A DNA stretch of 64,000 nucleotides from Deinococcus cellulosilyticus NBRC 106333 = KACC 11606 (GTDB taxonomy: Bacteria; Deinococcota; Deinococci; Deinococcales; Deinococcaceae): positions 255,692 to 319,691 of the forward strand of contig NZ_BJXB01000003.1 of assembly GCF_007990775.1 (NCBI RefSeq), in the 5' to 3' direction. The notes beneath the pieces are model-generated. The model was not told the DNA's origin. It did no database searches and was given only the letters and a program-made list of their open reading frames with translations. Every line of letters begins with the position of its first letter. The stretch's first letter is position 1. Of the stretch, positions 58,777-64,000 are shown in pieces. The position numbers were made by a program, and so were the translations under genes.

Positions 58777-59796
58777 ATGCTGGTCGAATTCACATCCACT
58801 TACTACGATGGGCGTTCTGCGAAAGCCCACACCATGCAGGCCAGATGGAATGGGGTCGACTTGCAGGTGACAGGGGAGGGATTGGACCTGCTGTTTTCTG
58901 AGCAGGAATGGGAACTTCAGCCTCCACTGGGTCGCACCCGCAGGGTGTTCAGGCTCAAAAGTGGGGCCAGGCTGGAAACGGATGACCTGCAGGCCATAGA
59001 GACGGTGGAGCAGGCCCTTGGACTCAATTCAGGGATGCGCTGGGTCCATGCCATTGAGCACAACTGGAAATGGGTGCTGCTGGGGTTTGTGGTGCTTGGT
59101 GGTTTTCTGTTCAGCTTTTTCCGTTTTGGTCTTCCTGTGGTGGCCCAGAAAGCTGCAGAAGTCACCCCTGTCTCGGTGCTGGTTGCCATGAGTGACAATG
59201 CCTTGAAGCTGCTGGAGCGCCAGTATTTGCAATCCACCCGCATTCCAGCAGCCAGACAGCAAAAGATTGAATCAGGGTTCCAGAAGATCGTGCAGTCGAT
59301 TGGAGGGGATTACCCTTACAAACTGCACTTCTACCGCAGTTCCCTGCTGGGTGCCAATGCCTTTGCCCTGCCTTCTGGAGACATTGTGGTGACAGACAAC
59401 CTGATCAAACTGGCCAAAAATGACCGTGAGATCCTCGGGGTGCTGGCCCACGAGATCGGGCACGTGACAGAGCGGCACGGCCTGAAGAGCATTTACCAGA
59501 GCCTGGGGGTGTTTTTCATGATCTCGGTGGCTTTTGGAGATGTGGTGTCTCCCACTTCTCTGGCAGCCTCTGTGCCTGCATTGCTGATCCAGAACGGGTA
59601 CTCCAGAGCCTTTGAGGCAGAGGCCGATCAGGTGGCTGGGAAATACATGCTTGCTCAGGGATGGGGAACCGAGCCCCTGCAAACCATGCTGCAGAAGCTC
59701 GTTGAAGACCATGAGGGTTCAGAGACCACCAGTCTGCTCTCCACCCATCCGGGCGTGCAAGACCGCCTGAAGATGCTCCAGCAGATGAAGCGTTAA
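58777..59796 (+). CDS. Membrane-anchored M48-family metallopeptidase
   Basis: 339 residues. A soluble N-terminal domain (1-90), a membrane segment near 100-118 (WVLLGFVVLGGFLFSFFRFG), then the peptidase: zinc motif HEIGHVTERHG (residues 225-234), third ligand Glu in FEAEADQVAGKYML, and DLL-type substrate stretch LPSGDIVVTDNLIKLA. Co-transcribed with the DUF898 gene. Its stop overlaps the convergent glpX stop by 4 bases. Confidence 0.92.
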   Translation: MLVEFTSTYYDGRSAKAHTMQARWNGVDLQVTGEGLDLLFSEQEWELQPPLGRTRRVFRLKSGARLETDDLQAIETVEQALGLNSGMRWVHAIEHNWKWVLLGFVVLGGFLFSFFRFGLPVVAQKAAEVTPVSVLVAMSDNALKLLERQYLQSTRIPAARQQKIESGFQKIVQSIGGDYPYKLHFYRSSLLGANAFALPSGDIVVTDNLIKLAKNDREILGVLAHEIGHVTERHGLKSIYQSLGVFFMISVAFGDVVSPTSLAASVPALLIQNGYSRAFEAEADQVAGKYMLAQGWGTEPLQTMLQKLVEDHEGSETTSLLSTHPGVQDRLKMLQQMKR

Positions 59797-60764
59797 ACCC
59801 GCACCACCACCCGGGCTTTGCTCTCCTGCAGGTGGATAGAGTCAATGAAACGCACCACGCGGGTGGAGTGGCCCATCACAATCGAATGGGTTCTGGCTCC
59901 CCCGCCGAAGGGACGCACCCCTTCCAGCAGGTCACCATCGGTGATGCCCGTTGCGCTGAAAACAATGTTGTCACCAGGAGCCAGATCATTGGTTCTGTAG
60001 ATCTTCTCGGAGGAGACGCCCATCTGTTTGAGTCTGGCCCGCTGCTCATCGTCCTCTGCAATGAAGCGACCCTGGAACTCTGCCCCCAGGCACTTCATGG
60101 CTGCAGCGGTGACCACGCCCTCCGGTGCTCCCCCCCAGCCCATCAGGGCGTGTACGCCAGTGCCACGGATGGCTGCGGCCAGACCTGCAATCACATCTCC
60201 AGCATTGATCAGCTTGACGCGTGCTCCGGCCTGACGGATCTGCTGGATCAGGGGGATGTGGCGCTCGCGGTCCAGCACCACGATCAGCAGGTCTTCCACA
60301 CTGCGCTGCAGGCTCATGGCCAGGGCTTTGAGGTTGGCTTCCACGGGCCAGTCCAGGTTCACATGACCCACTGCAGGTGGTGGCACCACCAGTTTGTCCA
60401 TGTAGATGTCCGGGGCATGGAGCAGGCCCCCTTTTTCGCTCATGGCGATCACGGCAATGACATTGGGAAGCCCTTTTGCTGCTGCGCTGGTGCCTTCCAC
60501 CGGGTCCACAGCAATGTCCACCTTATGGGAGTGTTTGGTTTTCTGCCCGAGGTTTTCTCCGATGTAGAGCATCGGGGCCTCATCCATTTCCCCTTCACCG
60601 ATCACCACGGTTCCATCAATGTCGAGTTCGTTGAGCACCTTGCGCATGGCATCGGTGCCTGCAGCATCCACAGCATTCTTGTCCCCCTTGCCAATGAGTC
60701 TGCTGGCGGCAAGGGCGGCCTGTTCGGTCACACGCACAGTATCCAAAACGAGAGCACGTTCCAT
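59793..60764 (-). CDS. glpX: Class II fructose-1,6-bisphosphatase
   Basis: 323 residues, gluconeogenic phosphatase of the lithium-sensitive fold. GEMDEAPMLYIGENLG and KVDIAVDPVEGTSAAAKGLPNVIAV carry the metal-binding motifs. VLDRERHIPLIQQIRQAGAR, MGWGGAPEGVVTAAAMKCLG and SATGITDGDLLEGVRPFGGG complete the family profile. A -10-like TAAAAC ends 7 bases before the ATG. An inverted repeat lies about 45 bases upstream. Confidence 0.96.
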   Translation of the reverse strand: MERALVLDTVRVTEQAALAASRLIGKGDKNAVDAAGTDAMRKVLNELDIDGTVVIGEGEMDEAPMLYIGENLGQKTKHSHKVDIAVDPVEGTSAAAKGLPNVIAVIAMSEKGGLLHAPDIYMDKLVVPPPAVGHVNLDWPVEANLKALAMSLQRSVEDLLIVVLDRERHIPLIQQIRQAGARVKLINAGDVIAGLAAAIRGTGVHALMGWGGAPEGVVTAAAMKCLGAEFQGRFIAEDDEQRARLKQMGVSSEKIYRTNDLAPGDNIVFSATGITDGDLLEGVRPFGGGARTHSIVMGHSTRVVRFIDSIHLQESKARVVVRV

Positions 60765-60806
60765 AGAAGGCGTTTTAACATTTGGAAGGGGTTCAATTGG
60801 TTTACG

Positions 60807-60826
60807 GTGTAGGTGTGTACTACACT
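60807..60826 (-). promoter_or_regulatory. Inverted repeat upstream of glpX
   Basis: GTGTAG - 7 bases - CTACAC. Located 45-60 bases before the glpX start, a plausible operator position. The rest of the 60765-60995 gap shows only two direct copies of TTGGTTTAC. Confidence 0.4.
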
Positions 60827-60995
60827 GTTTTACCCCTGATTTGGTTTACCTGCATGAAGCCGCTAAAGGTATACAACCCCGTTTTTGGTTGCTGAACCAT
60901 GAAAAATGGCCCAGGGGACAAACCTGGACCCGGTACAGATGGTTTTACCTGTCTGGATGGGTGTTTCTTTGTTCAGAGCCAACACAAATGGGGGT

Positions 60996-61646
60996 TTATC
61001 CCACCGGTTTCGGTCCACGTAAACCACTTTTGCCCATGCGACTGGACAGCACACCAGCGATGTCCTCGGGCTTCACACCCAGTTCTGCCATCACAAAGAG
61101 GGTGTGGAACAGCAGATCGGCGGTTTCTGTGGCAAGCTCTTTTGGGTCGCTGTTCTTGGCGGCCAGCAAAACCTCTCCGGCCTCTTCAGGTATTTTCTTG
61201 AGGATGCGGTCCAGGCCCGCTTTGTGCATGGTGGTCACGTAAGACCCCTCAGGCTGATGCTCGATGCGGTCCAGAATGGTTTTGTACACCTCACTGACCA
61301 CAAAGCCAAGCTGGGTGTGCCCTGCTTCTTCCATGAGGGGATTGTGGAAACAGGACTGCTTGCCCGTGTGGCACGCTGGACCCTGCTGCTCCACCAGATA
61401 CAGTACAGCGTCGCTGTCACAGTCGTAACGGACACCCAGAACCTTCTGCGTGTTGCCACTGGTTTTGCCCTTGATCCACAGTTCCTGACGGCTGCGGGAA
61501 TAATAGGTGCCTTCCAGGGTGCTCAGGGTGTGTTCCAGGGCTTCCTGGTTGGCCCAGGCGAGCATCAGGACTTCACCACTGCGGGCATCCTGCGTCACCA
61601 CCGGGACCAGACCGTCCTCGTTGTACTTCAGTTCACTCAGATTCAT
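60996..61646 (-). CDS. hisI: Bifunctional phosphoribosyl-AMP cyclohydrolase / phosphoribosyl-ATP pyrophosphatase
   Basis: 216 residues, second and third steps of histidine synthesis fused. The HisI half has AWANQEALEHTLSTLEGTYY, SRSRQELWIKGKTSGNTQKV and the zinc residues in DCDSDAVLYLVEQQGPACH. The HisE half has SYVTTMHKAGLDRILKKIPE and LATETADLLFHTLFVMAELG. The start overlaps the hisF stop by 4 bases (ATGA), so the order is hisF-hisIE in one operon. Confidence 0.96.
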   Translation of the reverse strand: MNLSELKYNEDGLVPVVTQDARSGEVLMLAWANQEALEHTLSTLEGTYYSRSRQELWIKGKTSGNTQKVLGVRYDCDSDAVLYLVEQQGPACHTGKQSCFHNPLMEEAGHTQLGFVVSEVYKTILDRIEHQPEGSYVTTMHKAGLDRILKKIPEEAGEVLLAAKNSDPKELATETADLLFHTLFVMAELGVKPEDIAGVLSSRMGKSGLRGPKPVG

Positions 61647-62416
61647 TCCACAAACCCTCTCACCTGAATGCCGCGACCCGTCAGGTAATCCTTCACCTGA
61701 CGCACCGTGAGCATCCCGAAGTGAAACACACTGGCGGCAAGGGCAGCATCGGCCTTCCCTGCGGTCAGAACATCATAAAAATCTTCCAGCTTGCCCGCAC
61801 CACCCGAGGCCACCACGGGCACATCCACATTCTCTTTCACGGTGCGGGTGGCCAGCAGATCAAACCCGGACTGGGTACCGTCTGCATCCATCACGTTCAG
61901 CACAATTTCGCCTGCACCCAGTTCCTGACCCTTGTGGACCCACTCGATCAGGTCGATGCCGGTGTCCACACGGCCCCCATTCAGGTGCACATTCCAGCCC
62001 GAACCATCCGGTCTGCGTTTGGCATCAATCGAGAGCACCACACACTGGGCTCCAAAGTGGTCGCTGGCAGCCCGGATCAGGTCCGGGTTGCGGATGGCAC
62101 TGGAATTCACAGAAATCTTGTCTGCCCCCGAGAGCAGCAGGTTCCTGAAATCCTCCACGCTGTTCACGCCACCTCCGATGGTGAGGGGCATCATCACGCT
62201 TTCTGCCACGTCTTTCGCCACTTCCAGCATCAGTTTACGGCCTTCATGGCTGGCGGTGATGTCATAGAAGACCAGTTCGTCGGCCTGTTCGTGTTCGTAC
62301 TTCTGGGCGAGCAGCAAAGGGTTTCCGGCATCTCGGTGGTTTTCAAAGAACTTGACGTTCTTGACCACCCGACCATTTTGAACATCCAGACACGGGATGA
62401 TGCGCTTCGTAATCAC
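61643..62416 (-). CDS. hisF: Imidazole glycerol phosphate synthase subunit HisF
   Basis: 257 residues, cyclase barrel that uses ammonia from HisH. ITKRIIPCLDVQNGRVVKNV, FYDITASHEGRK, MPLTIGGGVNSVEDFRNLLL, LSIDAKRRPDGSGW, EIVLNVMDADGTQSGFDLLA and VPVVASGGAGKLEDFYDVLT are all typical. The GTG at 62416 is chosen over the ATG at 62425 because that ATG overlaps the -10 box TACAAT, and the GTG product starts exactly as HisF proteins usually do. HisH is not in the window. Confidence 0.93.
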   Translation of the reverse strand: MITKRIIPCLDVQNGRVVKNVKFFENHRDAGNPLLLAQKYEHEQADELVFYDITASHEGRKLMLEVAKDVAESVMMPLTIGGGVNSVEDFRNLLLSGADKISVNSSAIRNPDLIRAASDHFGAQCVVLSIDAKRRPDGSGWNVHLNGGRVDTGIDLIEWVHKGQELGAGEIVLNVMDADGTQSGFDLLATRTVKENVDVPVVASGGAGKLEDFYDVLTAGKADAALAASVFHFGMLTVRQVKDYLTGRGIQVRGFVE

Positions 62417-62503
62417 AGCTGTCATTGTACGGGACAGGGGAGGGGAGTAAAGAATTTTGCGTATGCATCTGTTTGCTGGGGGCCAAGAGTCGTACAGCGT
62501 CGC

Positions 62504-62528
62504 TTCGCGCTGGGTCGCCGCTTCGCAC
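62504..62528 (+). repeat. Short repeat shared with the 49.2-kb MITE-like element
   Basis: TTCGCGCTGGGTCGCCGC is identical at 49301-49318; the next bases differ once and then TCGCAC matches again. It lies in the gap between hisF and rpmE and may be a fragment of a related element. Confidence 0.5.
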
Positions 62529-62572
62529 GGGGGCTTGGCTGCGGGTTGCGCCTCCCGAAAATTGTCCTCCTG

Positions 62573-62581
62573 TGATATAAT
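62573..62581 (+). promoter_or_regulatory. rpmE promoter, extended -10
   Basis: TG-A-TATAAT (62573-62581) is an extended -10 element; no -35 match is needed or seen. The leader to the ATG at 62656 is about 65 bases. Confidence 0.6.
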
Positions 62582-62655
62582 CGCAAAGTTGACTGCGCCA
62601 TAAGCCGATAAACGTCATGCGTTAACAGGCAGAACGCAGTGCTGGAGGAGTCCCA

Positions 62656-62874
62656 ATGAAGAAGAACATTCACCCCAAAGTCGTTCCCTGCAAGATCATC
62701 TACCAGGGTCAAGTTGTGATGGAAACCTACTCCACCAAGCCCGAAATTCACGTGGACGTGTGGAGTGGTGTGCACCCCTTCTGGACTGGCGAAGACCGCT
62801 TCGTCGATACCGAAGGTCGTGTGGACAAGTTCACCAAGCGCTTTGGTGACAGCTACCGCAACAAGAAGAAGTAA
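62656..62874 (+). CDS. rpmE: Ribosomal protein L31
   Basis: 72 residues: MKKNIHPKVVPCKIIYQGQV, STKPEIHVDVWSGVHPFWTG and RVDKFTKRFGDSYRN fit bacterial L31. Only one of the four zinc cysteines of the C+ form remains, so this is a zinc-independent (C-) type. A strong GGAGGAG site precedes the ATG. Single gene with its own promoter and terminator. Confidence 0.95.
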   Translation: MKKNIHPKVVPCKIIYQGQVVMETYSTKPEIHVDVWSGVHPFWTGEDRFVDTEGRVDKFTKRFGDSYRNKKK

Positions 62875-62908
62875 ACCCCTGAATTCACCTTCAGGCTTTA
62901 CTGCTGAG

Positions 62909-62940
62909 AAAATCCCCGGGAAACCGGGGATTTTGCTTTT
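62909..62940 (+). terminator. Rho-independent terminator of rpmE
   Basis: Stem AATCCCCGG / CCGGGGATT with GAAA loop, then TTGCTTTT. Confidence 0.88.
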
Positions 62941-62961
62941 GGTTTTTGATGGGGGGTGGTT

Positions 62962-63204
62962 TCATCCAGCTCTGGGCAGGTGCCTGGAGACCTTCAGGCG
63001 TGCTTTAAGTTCTGCAATGCGGGGTTGAAATTCGATCAGGCCCAGACGCAGAGATTCTTTTTCTGCAGCCTGAAGGCGCAACTGGGCACGTTCCAGAAAA
63101 GCTGCTTTGCTGTGGAGGTCTGGGTGCATTTCGGCAAAAGCGAGTGCCTGTTCTGCACCCTGCAGGTCGCTGTTGATCAGGGGGGAAAGGTTCATCAGAG
63201 GCAT
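62962..63204 (-). CDS. Small helical protein of unknown function
   Basis: 80 residues: MPLMNLSPLINSDLQGAEQA, LAFAEMHPDLHSKAAFLERA, QLRLQAAEKESLRLGLIEFQ, PRIAELKARLKVSRHLPRAG. Almost entirely amphipathic helix, rich in Ala, Leu and Glu, so a coiled coil or helical hairpin is likely. AAAGGAG lies 6 bases before the ATG at 63204; the ORF extends further upstream without signals. No family recognised. Confidence 0.55.
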   Translation of the reverse strand: MPLMNLSPLINSDLQGAEQALAFAEMHPDLHSKAAFLERAQLRLQAAEKESLRLGLIEFQPRIAELKARLKVSRHLPRAG

Positions 63205-63328
63205 GGGGGCTCCTTTCAAGAGAACGTGTGCCTTGAAGGTGGACGCTGTGGCGTCTTTCGTTTTCCACTTTAATCCCACAACCTGAGACATAAAGTAACA
63301 ACCAGGGTGGTAACAATTTATGTTTTCT

Positions 63329-63508
63329 TTACAGATGTGACTTCTGCCTTGCTTCCTGAACACGGTAGAGGTTGACCACTTTGCCAAAGGATTCCACAGT
63401 GGCCACAGCTTTCAAACCAATTTTGCTCAGCCCGAGGGCCTGCAATTGTGCTTTTGTGGCCAGTCCTGCTGGGACTTCAGAGAGTTTTGCATAATGTGGC
63501 ATGACCAT
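63329..63508 (-). CDS. Small protein of unknown function
   Basis: 59 residues: MVMPHYAKLSEVPAGLATKA, QLQALGLSKIGLKAVATVES, FGKVVNLYRVQEARQKSHL. A short helical N-terminal part followed by a beta-like VVNLYRV. The -10 box TACAGT ends 6 bases before the ATG at 63508 (leaderless), which supports expression. The GLATKAQLQALGLS segment resembles other short Deinococcus proteins in style only. Confidence 0.5.
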   Translation of the reverse strand: MVMPHYAKLSEVPAGLATKAQLQALGLSKIGLKAVATVESFGKVVNLYRVQEARQKSHL

Positions 63509-63775
63509 GCATTTACTGTAGGTGGCAGTGTGTGACAGCTTTCGCACTGACATGGCCCTGAAAAAAGCTCCTGTTTCAGAACATGCCCTTTACATGTTTC
63601 TTCTGGTTGACTGGCTTTTTTTGCCACAGCAGCAAGAAACCCGCCAGGTGGATTTTTTGACTGTAACGATGGTGGGGTTCATGGGCTTGATTCTCAGGCC
63701 GCAGCACAGAAAAAGCAGGCAAGAAACTTGTAAGTTTTGCAGGACAACCGCATCAGGAAGTGCCAGACTGCAAAC
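63509..63775. other. Intergenic region without recognised features
   Basis: About 270 bases between the 59-residue gene and the terminator of the sugar permease operon. No ORF with start signals, no repeat family member and no obvious structure. Confidence 0.4.
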
Positions 63776-63797
63776 AAAAAAGGGTGCCTGAGCACCC
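63776..63797 (-). terminator. Rho-independent terminator of the sugar ABC operon
   Basis: On the minus strand: GGGTGC / GCACCC stem, loop TCAG, then TTTTTT. Confidence 0.87.
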
Positions 63798-63813
63798 TCT
63801 GAGCATGCTGCCT

Positions 63814-64000
63814 TTAACCTTTGACGGCACCGGAGGTGAGACCGGAGATGATGTTTCTCTGGAAGATCAGCACCAGGATGATCAGGGGCACCGTCACCAG
63901 AATGGACGCCGCCATGATGTTCGCCCACGGCAACTCAAACTGACTGGCTCCAGAGTAGTTCGCAATCACCACCGGCACCGTACGGTTGTCCGAAGTGAAC
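63814..64000 (-). CDS. Carbohydrate ABC transporter permease (MalG-type), 5' part outside window
   Basis: The last 61 residues of a CUT1-family permease: VPVVIANYSGASQFELPWAN, IMAASILVTVPLIILVLIFQ, RNIISGLTSGAVKG. The FQRxIxxGLTxGAVKG ending is the standard C-terminus of MalG-like subunits. It is followed by a terminator, so it is the last gene of its operon. The substrate and the rest of the operon lie beyond the right window edge. Confidence 0.9.
   Translation of the reverse strand, partial: FTSDNRTVPVVIANYSGASQFELPWANIMAASILVTVPLIILVLIFQRNIISGLTSGAVKG

Overview
The window looks like chromosomal DNA of a bacterium of the Deinococcus lineage with moderately high GC. The gene content supports this: a futalosine-route menaquinone gene (mqnE), a type 2 isopentenyl-diphosphate isomerase, a HerA-like ATPase, a long-form UvrD, L13-S9 and L31 genes, and many DUF421/DUF4395/DUF192-type proteins. 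The promoter style fits too: about twenty genes have a TANNNT -10 box ending 5 to 8 bases before the start codon, the leaderless architecture described for Deinococcus. No phage, insertion sequence, CRISPR array, rRNA or tRNA gene was seen.

Layout. 1-3.8 kb: mqnE (cut by the window edge), an AbrB-type regulator overlapping a large YhgE/Pip-type membrane protein, and a 39-residue membrane peptide. 3.9-9.8 kb: DinB-like proteins, fni, a degenerate nucleotidyltransferase-like gene and a HerA-like ATPase. 9.9-14 kb: an acyl-CoA dehydrogenase behind a palindromic promoter, a diguanylate cyclase and small membrane proteins. 14.37-16.9 kb: leuS, preceded by a leader peptide with three consecutive Leu codons and a terminator/antiterminator pair. 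17-20.3 kb: phosphotransferase, DUF421, AraC regulator, ankyrin protein. 20.3-22.4 kb: NAD-salvage operon (short upstream ORF, pnuC, nadR-like, small unknown). 22.4-25.8 kb: LysE exporter, carbonic anhydrase, TSUP exporter, a secreted protein, a VOC protein. 26-27.9 kb: two-gene RNA-repair operon, an RNA ligase overlapping an HD-Pnk end-healing enzyme. 27.9-35 kb: M16 protease, DUF2071/DCC pair, Lrp regulator, protoglobin, rpsI/rplM, Nudix. 35.4-41.4 kb: acyltransferase 3, a PlsY-like/acyl-ACP-reductase-like fusion and a secreted Sel1-repeat caspase-like protein. 41.4-46 kb: a sulfonate-type ABC transporter with two tandem binding proteins, DUF4395 and an Rrf2 regulator with a palindromic operator. 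46.4-55.3 kb: roadblock protein, uvrD, nucleotidyltransferase, DUF192, speA, a ClpP-fold periplasmic protein and an RNA methyltransferase. 55.3-64 kb: HTH regulator and MFS pair, acpS, DUF898/M48 pair, glpX, hisIE-hisF, rpmE, two small genes and a partial sugar-ABC permease.

The intergenic DNA carries three repeat families: hairpin elements built of 7-base units (GCTGANN or GCTCTCG type) in facing arms around a 50-210 bp core, a 27-bp TGTAGGGG hairpin repeat, and a 253-bp MITE-like element with terminal inverted repeats. The strongest candidates for new biology are the leuS attenuator, the PlsY-AAR fusion, the ligase/HD-Pnk operon and the heptad-repeat elements.
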